Shown one piece after another: positions 32,946 through 43,512 of a stretch of DNA of 64,000 bases. The DNA is from Macrolepiota albuminosa. Lineage: Eukaryota > Basidiomycota > Agaricomycetes > Agaricales > Agaricaceae. Numbering within the stretch: position 1 is the first letter of the stretch; every line of letters begins with the position of its first letter. A program made the position numbers and the translations under genes. The notes below the pieces were generated by a model. It saw only the letters and a list, made by a program, of their open reading frames with translations, did no database searches and was not told the origin of the DNA. Location of the stretch: assembly GCA_027475525.1 (NCBI GenBank), contig JAMWFC010000054.1, forward strand, positions 1,418,468 through 1,482,467, written 5' to 3'.

Positions 32946-35345
32946 ATGTCCTTCCATATTCCAACTCCGCCCCCCGTACCGTCTCGTGAGGCTCAAGACG
33001 CAGCCTTTGCCTACATTGCTAAGGCAAACAATTTCATCAAGCGCATCGAGGGTGTGGGTGCAGAGGCGCCTTCAAACTTGGTCATTGCTGTAATGAAGTT
33101 GTTAGAGCGATGGTACAAAGTTTGTGTCCTTGGCTTAGGCTGGGACAGGGAGATTGAAGTGCGGGAGTGGTGCCGGGCGCGGTACGTAGACAATTGTGGC
33201 ACTGAGTGGTTAGCGCCCTTCTCCCGTTTTGTAAGTTGCTTTTGTCGCCTGCCGTGTCGCTAGCTGATCGAGTTCCCTAGGCGCCTCCTCCCGTCCCGAC
33301 CATCGAGGACGAGTTAGAAGACATCCTCTCTGGCGCCTTGCCCATGACGGTAAGCGCGCCTGCACCTGAGTAAGTATTCCTAACCCATTCTTTTGACTTA
33401 GCTTTGGTCTGATTTATCACCCCACAGTAAACAAGAGGTGTTGGCGCCTCTCGCCAATTTGCAGGTGGATGCCGAGATGGTGGCAATTTGCGAGACTGTG
33501 CTGGTAGAGGCCTCCCAAGACGCCAAAGAGAGGACCAAGGCATTGGAGGAGCGAGAGGCCGTTGGCGAGAACCTGGTCGCCAGCGAGAAGTCGCCAATTG
33601 CAAGAAAGCAGGTGTCAAGTGAGAAGGATTCCCATGCCGGTAGTGCCCGAAGCCCAGCACTGCCGGCAAGCACATCGGGCTCTCCCATCAAGCCTGGCAA
33701 GACTTTGAAGAAAAAGGTAAGTTTGGGCATTCTTACCGCTGGCGACCGTTGTTCATCCTATTTCAAGTCTCGTAAGGCTGCCGCCCCTCGTTACACGGTA
33801 AGTTCGTTGTGCCAAGGTACTTCCCCTGCTAACCAACTAGTTGGCAGGCACCAACACAAACCTCCTTTAGCGACGCAGAGCTGCAGGGTTTGTTGGTAGC
33901 GCGACGAGATGAGGCGGTTTTGGATGAAGGATTGGAGGCGGGGGTGGTCTTGCCGGAGATGAAGGACAAGAAGACGGCAAGCCCAGCGGTAAGACGAGAG
34001 TTCAAGGACTCTCAAGGAGCGGTAAGTAGTTTGACTTTCCTTACCGCTCATGCTAACATTCTTATAGTGCGACAAGTGCTGGGCCAATAACGACCCAGAG
34101 GGGTGTTGGTACCCCACTGGTGGCCAGCCCTGCTACCGGTGCAGTATGCTGAAGAGGGCTTGCACTCTGGACAGCGCTAAGAGTCGCGAATGCGGTGGAG
34201 CTCCTGACGTGGTAGTGGAGCGCACATTCAAACGTGCCGTACTCGTCAGAAGGGCATGGGAGTTCGTCAAGGGGGAGAGGAAGAAGCAGGCCGCTGGCGA
34301 CGTGGCCGCAATTAGCAAGAGTTCCCTGGCGCTGCCGACGCGTCAAGGGGACGAATCTGCAACAGTCAGCAACCGTGGCGCCGGAGAGCGCCAAGGGACT
34401 ATGGTCCCTTCGAAATGACAAGTCTCCTCGCCCGCCAAAGGGAAGGGCAAGGCTAAGCGTGCACGGGTAGTGGAGTCTCCTCCCCCTACCCCCGAGGACG
34501 TGGAGATGGAGGAGCTGGAGAAGGCGCTTGCCGCTAGTTGCCTACCGCCAAGGGACACTGAAGCCAGGCCCAGCAAGTTGCTCTCCCCAATCCACCTGAG
34601 AGGGGCTTCTCTGCCAACCGCCAACAAGGACAACGTGGTAATGGACCCGCTGCCAAGGGAAGAGCCCCAAGAGGTGGAACCTGCGGTGGCGACAACAAGG
34701 GGAGAAGGAAGCCCCCCGGCAATGGCGGGTGACGAGGACGCGGAGGGGGAGCCAGACGAGACCTTGGCGACCCAGCGTGAAGGTGACGAGGAGGAGGCCC
34801 CCACCAAGGAGGCGGTAGCGGGAGAAGGGGAGGGAGCGGCAGGAGTTGCCAGGGAGGAGCCAGAGTGGCACTGGCTGCCTCCCTACAGTAACGTTGCCCC
34901 CTGGGAAGTCTCAGACCCTGAGGACGTTGCCGGATTGGAGCCGAGGCGCCCCGTAATCGCCAGGATTAATCCTGCCTGGACCCCTCAGCTGCAGCTGACC
35001 GTTACTGGCAACGCCTTCCAGTGGCTGGGGCAAGATCTCATCTACCCGGTCGTGGCGCTCAATCCTCGCGAGATGCTGGAGCAGTATTCGAGGAGGGCGG
35101 CAACGATGGCAACATCAATGGAACAAGAGCGGGAATGAGTACGTGGCCAGCTCATGGCGCTTCGCTTGCGCTATGCCAACTTGGGCCGCAGTCTACATGT
35201 TCTGCAAGACTACCAAGACGATTGCCAAGCCGCCATGGATTGGCAAACCGCCAATAATATCTTGCCGGGCGACCTGCTTCCCCTTCGCGATTCCTCCTTG
35301 CCCATTACTGACGACTCCCTTTCAATGGACGATGTTAGCGAGTAA
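32946..35345 (+). pseudogene. antisense zinc-cluster-like gene of element B (two stops)
   Basis: Exons by splice sites and comparison with element A: 32946-33230, 33281-33369, 33428-33716, 33768-33797, 33848-34021, 34068-35345. The protein would have about 714 residues. Exon 1: ANNFIKRIEG..., REWCRARY, WLAPFSRF. Exon 5: FSDAELQGLLVARRDEAVLD. Exon 6 begins CDKCWANNDPEGCWYPTGGQ, PCYRCSMLKRAC: six Cys spaced C-x2-C-x8-C-x8-C-x2-C-x6-C, like a Zn2Cys6 cluster with longer spacers. Then come acidic, Pro/Glu-rich stretches and EPEWHWLPPYSNVAPW, TVTGNAFQWLGQDLIYPVVA. TGA codons at 34416-34418 and 35136-35138 interrupt exon 6; each fits a C-to-T change. Function unknown; DNA binding is an inference from the Cys pattern. 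Confidence 0.75.
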
Positions 35346-35781
35346 ACGGACCTTAGCGTAGATAGGCCGTTTATGTATATATATATTTCTTTTTGCCGTC
35401 TTGTCCTATAAATGTTTTTGCCGCTTCCTTGCCGAGTGGACCGATAAGTCTCATATTTTGAGTTAGTGCAACAGCATAGAGCAAAGAAAGTAAAGCACAG
35501 AGAAAGCAAGCGGCAAGTATTCTAAGATAGGTTTTTAGCATAAGGAGTAATAGGTGTGGGACTTAGACAAATTTTTGAGGAGAAAGGGAAACACTCAGTA
35601 AATCATCATAGCGAAAAACCCTTGGCGAGAGTTGCGCAGGGCACTAAGCGTTGGCAACACGCTAGCGCTGCGACTTGACTATGTAAGGAATTGTCTGTTG
35701 GATATAGTACAGTAAGTATCGGCAAGAAAGATAAGTAAGGTAAGTAATAGAAAGAAAGAGCTTATCAATTTATAGTCTTTT
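35346..35781. other. spacer between antisense gene and pol of element B
   Basis: About 435 bp, A/T-rich, no open frame. The 3' ends of two convergent genes meet here. Element A has two extra small genes at the equivalent place. Confidence 0.6.
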
Positions 35782-37592
35782 CTAATCATTTTCTTCTTCT
35801 TCAACTAGAGTCGGCAAGTCATCATCGTCCAATAATTCTGTTTCTTCAAGTTCTCTTAACTTGGCGGTGTCAATATCTAGCGCTTCAAGCGGCAAGTCAA
35901 TGTGTTCTCTGGCGAGATATGGCAATAGGCAAAAGGCGGCAACAGGTCGATGTAGTACTGAACCATCTAATTCACAGAGCACGTAAGTGCCTCCACGGTT
36001 ACAAGATATAACTACCAAAGGTCCCAAATAGTGCGGGCGCATTTTCTTGTTGTATGAGGTTTCAATTTTGGAGTTGCGCATAAGCACTAGCGTGCCCCTC
36101 AGGAAGTTGTAATCCTTGATAGTGGCGCTATGCTCAGTCTTGAATCGTAGGGCTGCTTGGCAATGGGCGCTAAAGACTACCTCGTGGAGTCGCTCTAAAT
36201 CTTCCTTCCTTCACTGGAGATCAATAGCTCGTCTGGTGATCAGGTTGGTAGTTGCTAAGATGCTGTTGGGTGCTGGCTAAAGGTAGGTCGCTTCTATAAT
36301 GTCGGCAGGGAGTAACGGATGGGTGCCAGTAGCCGCGTAATAGGGAGAACAACCCATGCGCTTACGAATAGTAACTCTTTCTGACCAAAACACTGAATAC
36401 GTCGCCTCACTCCAACGAGACTTGTTGCCATCGACTGCCTTGAAGAGCGCTTGCTGAACGTCAAAGTGTGGTCTTTCCACCAGGCCATTGGCGCGTTTGT
36501 TGTAGCCAGATACTTGAATGTGGTGAATGTTGTATTTCTTGGCGAGATATGTTAGCACTTTGATAATTGGCGCACCATTATCCGTGACAATTTCTCTTAG
36601 CGCTCCCCAACAGCAAATGACGTCCTCAAATAGCCACTTGGTGACTGCGTCCGTATTTTCTCTCTGAAGCATTTGAAATTCAGGCCAGTGGATTAGCGAG
36701 CAACGACCTTGAATGATGTACTTGTAGCGACCAGATTTGGGCATATGCATGGTATCGACGTAGATTTTGCTGAAGAGGGGAGCTGGCGTTGCAACGGTTG
36801 GCGGTATGAGCACTTGGCGTGTCTGTTGAATTTGGCAGAGGTGGCAAGTCCTAATGTACCAAGCGATGTCGGCACTAGCATGTGGCCACCAGAATCGTTC
36901 TAACAGAGAAGCTCGGGTAGCGTACAGACCTCTATGTCCTAGTTTGTCATGCATGGCACGCAGGACTCGTAAGCGACTATCTGGCTTGATGATCAGCTTG
37001 TGAGCGCCATCTTGATTTCGTCGCCAAAGGCGGTTGTCGGTAAAGAAGAAGTGGGTGGCATATCGGATAAAGGTCACGTACTGTTCGTCGGTAAGGTCTG
37101 TGGGTCGCTTAAGGTCTTGTATCCATTGTTCAACTATTAACAAGCAACTGTCTTCCGCCTTTGCCTTGGCGGATTGGGGAACGGCATCGTAGGTCAGGTT
37201 TTTGCTGTCTTCTCTTAGCGGATGGGGTTCCTGTACGACTTTTACTGGTGGCGAGTTTTGACCGAAAATGCTTGCCGTGTAAAATGTGAGGGGTGCGCTA
37301 AAGATCTCGGGGCGGTAAGGGACAATGGGATGTAGAAGGATACTGGCAGGCTGTTGCCATCGTAGTAGAGGAATTGGCTGTTGTATAAGGTGCACGAAAC
37401 CATGTAATCTGTCGATCCAGTCCTCGAAATCGCTATCCGCCTGGAGATCCACTGCCGGGTCGCCAGGCTGCCGTGGTCGCCTAGAGAGTCCATCTGGTCC
37501 GTGGAAAGAGCTCTTGACGTGTACCAACTCAAAGTGAAACATGAGGATAGCGACCACCCAATGGTTCATGCTAGCGGATGGCTGGATGTCGG
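35782..37592 (-). pseudogene. element B integrase and C-terminal part of Pol
   Basis: From MNHWVVAILMFHFELVHVKS the frame contains the zinc region (H...H in MHDKLGHRG, CHLCQ) and the DDE core: IYVDTMHMP, EIVTDNGAP, and the Glu in NGLVERPHFDVQ. A TAG at 36277-36279 (YL*PAP, CAG in element A) and a TGA near 36213 break it; the frame then continues to 35782 (TLVLMRNSKIETSYNKKMRP, VLCELDGSVLHRPVAAF, and an acidic tail). It is the C-terminal part of the Pol begun at 51067-53086, separated by element A. Confidence 0.88.
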
Positions 37593-38740
37593 TGATGACG
37601 CCAACTGTGGTTAGGTGCGCTGGACGTATACGCAGTACAACGCCGTCTCCAGCGCTTGGTGTGCGTAGTTGTGAGGAGTCCTGACAGGGTCCCAGTGTGC
37701 TCGAGTGGAGGTAGTAAAATGATGCGCTAGATTATAGCGCTTTGGGGGCTACCTGGCAGACGGTAAGCATCGTAGTTTGGGCAAAGATATTGGAGAAAAG
37801 ACGAATAGCGCAGCATATTGTGCCCATAGGTGGCACCGTAAACGATGAAGACGAGATAGACAAAGCTAGCGCCCAACTTAGTGACCAAGTCAAAGGAAGC
37901 TAGCGCGAGTTGAACGCTAAGTGTAACTGTCTCTTCGAGGGGTTACGATTCGTTGTTATATACATGTAAAGTAGCTATTTTATAAACTATGCACTACCGT
38001 GTTTGTCCAGATACAAGTCCACCTGCGGCGCTACCTCCTAGTGCCTCTCCTCGTGGTTTCCTCTAACGGCAACCTGTCAACGGCAACCTTTTGCACATGG
38101 ATGACAGCGACCAACGGCGTTCTGACCCACGGCGACCAGCGGCGACTCTATATTGGCTTAGAATTGCATGAGTCTGCTCACTTTTATTCTAACTCCAATT
38201 GGCCAGGCTGTTTCGGGGTATGGTCGGAAAATCCTCGACAGACGCCATGAGCGCTAGTGTCAGCGCTACTCATTGTATTAGTTCCTGACAGGTCCAGATG
38301 TCGGATTTAAGTATATCCAGTGCCGCCGTCATTGATCCTTTTAGACTTCTGATTGAAGTGCCTCATCAAATGGCAGCGCCTGCTGCTGGCTCTTTCTGGA
38401 AGTGATCGGGGTTTAGTTAGAGTCCTCTCCCGCCATCGTGTTAGCGCTATACGTTATGGGCCTCCTTTGTCCTTGGGATAGGTGAATGGAGTGTGCTGAA
38501 AGCTGGGTAGCTAGTGGTTAGGATAAATGTCTAGATCCTGTAGTCAGTTGCCAGAGCTAGAGCTGCTCTATATTCCCAACTGGTCGCTAGAGCCCTCAGT
38601 ATGTCAAGTGTTGGTTGGCCTATGTTGCCAGAGCTAGAGCTGCTCTATATTCCCAACTGGTCGCTAGAGCCCTCAGTATGTCAAGTGTTGGTTGGCCTAT
38701 AATGTCCCTTGATGTGCTCAGTCCGAGTAGAAGCCTATCA
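37593..38740 (-). repeat. element A LTR (3' LTR in pol sense)
   Basis: TGATGACGCCAACTG...AGAAGCCTATCA. Contains the exact 77-bp tandem duplication 38547-38623/38624-38700, absent from the other LTR. Confidence 0.92.
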
Positions 38741-38838
38741 TCTCCCCCCAACTGAAAAATTGACTGTCCTCAGTCAAACACCGTCATTAATTTGACTGCG
38801 CTACGGTCCGTATGATGCTGCCGGCGCCTTATAAAAAT
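38741..38838. promoter_or_regulatory. polypurine tract, conserved block and TATA box of the antisense gene (A)
   Basis: tctcccccc (38741-38749) is the purine tract in pol sense. 38750-38776 is the 27-bp block shared with element B. A TATA-like cttataaaaatcg lies at 38826-38838, about 50 bp before the ATG at 38887, and may drive the plus-strand gene from inside the element. Confidence 0.6.
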
Positions 38839-38886
38839 CGTTTTCACGACTTCATCTTCTCGTGTTTTCCTTCCCATCTTTCCAAC

Positions 38887-41402
38887 ATGTCCACTTCTTT
38901 TGATGCCTCTGCTCTTCACAATTTCCTGGCTAAGGCCTCCTATCTATTTGATCGCGCTAAGTCTGTCGGTCCCGCCGATGCGCCACAAACTGTCTCTGGC
39001 ATTATGCAACTTTATAGGTGCTGGCTCGTGGTCCGTGGCTCTGACAGTTCCTGGGCATGGGGCGTCGAGGTTTGTGAATGGTGCATGGCTCGGTACCATG
39101 AATATGAGGGTGCCGATTGGTTACTACCCTTCGCGGACTTGTTCGTAAGTTTTTTAGGTTTGATTTTTGGGTTCGTGGCGCTAAGGTTCAGCACCCATAC
39201 TAGGCTCCTTCTTTATCCGACGAGATTGACGCCCTGCTGGCTAGTACCGAGGTTGGCGAAGTGAGTTCCCTCCTCTTCTTCCTCACATTTTCCATGTTAA
39301 CCCTGAGTAGTCAGTTGCTACGTCGCCCACCGTCACCAGTCTTCCTAGTGCCCCGTCGGCTTCTACCGTTCCTTCCGCTCTGGCCGCTCCTCCTGTTGCT
39401 CCTGTCTCTGTTCTACCTCCTCCCGTTCTTGGTAGTCCTTTTCATGGCGATGTTTCTCCCGCTCATACTGCACCCATTGTCGCTTCTCCCACTCGGACTG
39501 CGCCTCCTCATTCGGCCATCAAACGGATTGCCGTTACCGCCAGTGAACCCTGGCCCAGACCTACTCGTACTATTTCTCGCCTTCCCCCCCGTAACTTCGC
39601 CGTGGTTATTGATCGTGCGCCCCCTGCTCTTGCTAGCCCTCCTAAACGTACCGTGCATCCTTGTCTTCTTGCCTCTAGTTCTTCTACTAACTTTGCTCCT
39701 CAGGTCAATCTCCCTGCTCGCGTTGCCCCTTTATATGTCGTAAGTGTTTCCTTTTAAGATCGCTTATTTCTAGCGCCTGATCGAGCCCTCCTTAGGCGCC
39801 CAACCAAACTATGTTTACCGACGCAGAGCTTCGTGATTTGCTGTGCCTTCGTCGCAATACTACCGTCATCGATACCGGCCTCCTGGCTGGTGTCCAAGTA
39901 CTCAGCGCTAAGAAGAAGGTTACGGTGGCACCCGTGGAGCGCCGCGCCTTTAGGGCGAAGATTGGTGTGGTAAGTGCTTGTTTGTCCCTGGAAGGTTGAT
40001 GACGTCGCTAACTTCTTTCCCAGTGCGATAAATGCTGGTCTGAAAACGATCCCGAGGGTTGCTGGTTTCCTACCGCCTCTCTTCCCTGCTACCGCTGTGA
40101 TGCGTTGAAACGGGGCTGTGCATTCAATGGGATTCGCACCCGTGAACGTGGTAGGGACGCCATCATGCAACGCAATTACGAGCACGCAGTCTTAGTTCGT
40201 AACGCTCAGGCCTTCGTCCTGCAACAATGCGATCTGGCTGCTACTCGCCAGCCCACTGTGATTAGCGCTGCAAGCCTAGCGCTTCCCACCACCCAAGATG
40301 GTACCACCGTTGCGGCCCCCTTTGCCCGCTCTCCCCGTCATCCCGTCCCCTTGAAACGTAAGCCTATTGTCGCCTCTCCTAGCAAGAGTCCCGGTAAGCG
40401 CCGGGAGCTAGCGCCTGCTACTCCCGTAGTCTTGTCTTCTACCAAGTCCTCTACTGATGAAGGCGAGGATACCGAGAGGGATGCTGAGGGCAAGGATGAC
40501 GATGAGGCGGGGCCTGTAGTCGACACCGATGCGCTATTGGCGGTACGCGCTCTTCTGCTTCGCATTACTCCCCCTATTGCTGCTAACCCTTATCAGAGTG
40601 GCCCCAGTGGTAATCGGTGCATAGTGTTCGTGTTTTCCTGTTTAGGTTGCGCTAACTTCTTTGTCGCCAGGTCCCCTACTCCCTCACTTCCTGTCGTCGT
40701 GAACATCCCTCCCGCCGAAGATGTCGTGATGTCGGTCGCTGGCACTACCCCTGCTCCTGAACCTGTCACAGCTAGCGCCTCCCCTGTCGCCCTTCCTATT
40801 ACCCCATCTCTTACCCCTCCTCGTAGCCTCTCTTCCTTCCCCAGTACTCGCAAGTCCTCCACTGCGCCTGAGTCCGAAGGGACCTTAGTGGCTCAGGACG
40901 AGCCGCCCCGCCGCTGGAGGTATTTGCCTTCCTATGGTATCCACCTTTCTTCCGCTAGGGCCATGTCCCCAGGCGATGAGCGCCATGAATGGACCCCCCG
41001 TGCTCCCGTAACCGTTCGAGTAAGTCTGCATTTCATAGTTAGTTCGCCTTTCCGCTGACCTCCGCTAAGTTCGATCTCTTCTGGACTCCTCCCCCCACCA
41101 TGCGCGTTACCGGCGATGCCTACCCTTGGCTTGGGGATGAGTTCTCTTATCCCGTCACTCCCCTTTGTCCCGCCGCCGATCTCCATCAACAACTCCGCCA
41201 GGTCGAGGACGCGACCAACGTCATCGGTAGCGAACTCGCCCTCCTCTGTCCTCGTGTCTCCACATTAGCGTGCCATGAGCTCCTCCTGCTTGAGCTCCAT
41301 GACAACATCACTGATGCGCTTGAGTGGCAAGCAAGTAACGCCATTCAGGACGGGGACTTGCTTTCATTGGGTGATCCCGCTCCCTCCGCGTCTGATGCGT
41401 AG
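38887..41402 (+). CDS. antisense zinc-cluster-like accessory gene of element A, intact
   Basis: Six exons join without a stop: 38887-39144, 39204-39260, 39311-39739, 39796-39969, 40024-41019, 41070-41402, all with GT-AG introns of about 50-60 nt; 748 codons. Exon 1: SYLFDRAKSVGPAD..., CEWCMARYHEYEGADWLLPF. Exon 3 is Pro/Ala/Ser-rich. Exon 4 (58 codons, the same length as in B): FTDAELRDLLCLRRNTTVID. Exon 5 starts CDKCWSENDPEGCWFPTASL, PCYRCDALKRGC with six Cys spaced C-x2-C-x8-C-x8-C-x2-C-x6-C, then a basic patch and a long Ser/Pro/Thr-rich part. The end (RRWRYLPSYGIH, MRVTGDAYPWLGDEFSYPVT) matches B. B lacks the last intron. The gene runs opposite to gag-pol and is open although pol has stops. 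Role unknown; the Cys cluster suggests zinc and perhaps nucleic-acid binding. Confidence 0.8.
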
Positions 41403-41934
41403 TCGCCGGCCCGTAGCGCTTCGAACTTTTTATGGACTTTTCAAAAATTTTGATACGTAGTTTGTGATAGCCCTAACCAAAAATAAACGCTCCCCCCCTT
41501 TTGTTTCGAAATTGTCAGTTTGTAAGTAATCAAAACACAAAGTAAGAAAAAGGGGAAACACTCAGTAAATCATCATAGCGTAGAAAACCCCTATTACCAG
41601 CGTGACCCAATAGCCAATATCACGCCAGCCTAGGAAGAAATAGGTATCGTCTGTAGAAAAGTAAGTCAATTCATGTAAGAAATTTTAATGTATAAGAAAT
41701 AGAGTGCCACTGATCGCTTGTGGTTATTCGGTGATGGTGGCTATAAGCGCTAGATCTCAAAGGTTAACTTCCTCTTTGTGCGACCTAACATTAGTTCAAG
41801 CGCATCCTATTGGTTCGTGTCTGCGTCAGGGTCCAAGCCCCTTGAGAAGTGCCCTCCCACGCTGTCGCTAGTTGAAACACTGTCCGAGTCCTATAAATTG
41901 CCCATGCCTCGACAGCATCTCATCAGTCTTCGCA
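41403..41934. other. spacer between antisense genes of element A
   Basis: A/T-rich, with aaaaggggaaacactcagtaaatcatcatagcg-like sequence near 41550 that also occurs in B near 35580, downstream of the homologous gene. It may contain the terminator of the first gene and the promoter of the next. Confidence 0.5.
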
Positions 41935-42446
41935 ATGGAAAGCCCAACCGGCATTGTGTGGACCCCCTGCTGTGATCGCACTCATGTCATGATTGATCCC
42001 CCCACTTTTCTGGAACGCGCTACCTCGTTTTTCCACCACTACCCGGCGGTCAGCATGCCCAGGCCGACCGACAGAGTCGTTGAGTTAGGTCGTCGCTGTC
42101 AGCTCCTTCATGCGGCTTGCGAGATTTGGAACGATGAGCTGCCGCTGACCCGATTTGGTATGGAGAAGAACTGGAGTCAGATTTTTCAGGTGCGCTCTTG
42201 CCTTTTTCGCCCTCCTTCTCTTCTGATAGTCTCCAAATCAAGCAAATCGCGACCAAGGAAATGAAAGAGTGTCTTGAGCTGCTGCTGGAGGAGAGTCACT
42301 ACCTGGTTTGTTACCTTACTACCTCTTTTCTTCCTTCTAACGCGTCGCTTCGCTAGGCGCCCCACTCGTCTACCGGTGGCCAGCTTTTTCGTGGTCCTGC
42401 TGAAGGCTGGAGGCCTCCCAGGCCTCTCCTTCTGCCTGGGCCTTGA
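41935..42446 (+). CDS. second antisense gene of element A, small protein
   Basis: Proposed exons 41935-42189, 42243-42305, 42357-42446 give about 135 residues: MESPTGIVWTPCCDRTHVMI, TFLERATSFFHHYPAVSMPR, RRCQLLHAACEIWNDELP, then QIATKEMKECLELLLEESHY, then a Pro/Gly-rich tail. The first and last introns use GT/AG; the first acceptor is a choice between two AGs. No known domain. It resembles the next gene in layout (L-x2-F/L...P...RR/RRY..LL.A..E.W, then a short Leu-rich exon), so the pair may be a duplication. Confidence 0.5.
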
Positions 42447-42685
42447 TGCTCGTCCGTCTCTCATGTCGTTTATGTAAGTCGGCTCCTTCTTTTCCGTGGT
42501 GCCACCGGACTGACAGATTTTAGATACTTGATTTCTTTTGTCGTAGTTATATGAACTGCATTGTTGTTGTTGCCCCCCCTCGTGATTGTTTTGCGCATGT
42601 AAGAATTCCCTAGTATCTGCGACCCTGCAAGTAGCTTGAGGTACTTTATGGGTTCTGGCACGGTTAACCCAGTCAGTATCACCTC

Positions 42686-43374
42686 ATGCCAGTAGTTCCC
42701 CTTCTCCTTGATGAGCCCAAACGTCTGTACCGTCCCGCTATCCTAGACCGATTAGAACAGTTCCTCGTGCTCATGCCTACTGGCGGTTTTCCACACGAGA
42801 ATGGAAATATGATGACCCTGGTACGCAGGTACCGGATTCTTCTCGCCGCTTCCGAGGAATGGATGATCGATGTCGACCCATCCATAGTCGCCGTACGCCT
42901 TCCCTTAGCGCGGGTCGTGAGTAATACTCATGCATTGTGCAGGAGCCGGTTACGGGTAACACTCTGAGTCTGACCAGCCTACTCCGCGAAACTGGAACCT
43001 TGGTTAGTTCTTATCTTTTCCTAACCTGAGGTTGTTAACTCCATGATGTCTCTAAGAGTCTCTCCTGGCTCCCCCTCCCCCCACTCGTCAATCTTGATGC
43101 GCGTCGGGCTATACTCGCACGCACAGCCTTTCCTTACCCATTGTTTGAGTCCTGCCCGGATGAGGACGGGTGGTACTCATCCCCAAACCCCTCGGCCGCT
43201 CCTCCAGGCGCTCCTCGTGCTCCTTGCCCAGGCGCTCCGCCCGCACCTCCTCCTAGCGTTCCCGTTCCTCCTGTTCTCTCGGCTAATGCGCCACCTCCAG
43301 GTGCTCCTCCCACCCGCAGGCGACCTAAAGATCAAGTGAAAGGTCCACGTCGACGGTCTGCATCTTTAGGGTAG
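42686..43374 (+). CDS. third antisense gene of element A, Pro/Ala-rich C-terminus
   Basis: From ATG 42686: MPVVPLLLDEPKRLYRPAIL, DRLEQFLVLMPTGGFPHENG, RRYRILLAASEEWMIDV. A GT...AG of only 26 nt follows (42917-42942), too short for a normal intron, then EPVTGNTLSLTSLLRETGTL and a gt site. The last part, open to 43374, reads NLDARRAILARTAFPYPLFE, SCPDEDGWYSSPNP, a run of Pro/Ala and a basic end (RRRPKDQVKGPRRRSASLG). SCPDEDGWY recalls the NDPEGCWY of the zinc-cluster gene. Exon limits are uncertain and the gene may be damaged. Confidence 0.42.
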
Positions 43375-43512
43375 TTCTGTTAGGTGTAGTCGTAGTCTAA
43401 TCACCTGTTCCCTGTGTACTAGTACTGCTTATTTATTCTTTTCTGGATTTTGGATTGCCTAAGTCTGATCTCCAGGGGCGCTAACAGTTAGCGCCTCGCG
43501 TTTCGTATAAGT

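Noticed and set aside
39261..39743. Leu/Pro-rich 160-residue ORF
   Set aside because: It is another frame over exon 3 of the antisense gene; the exon frame is supported by splice sites.
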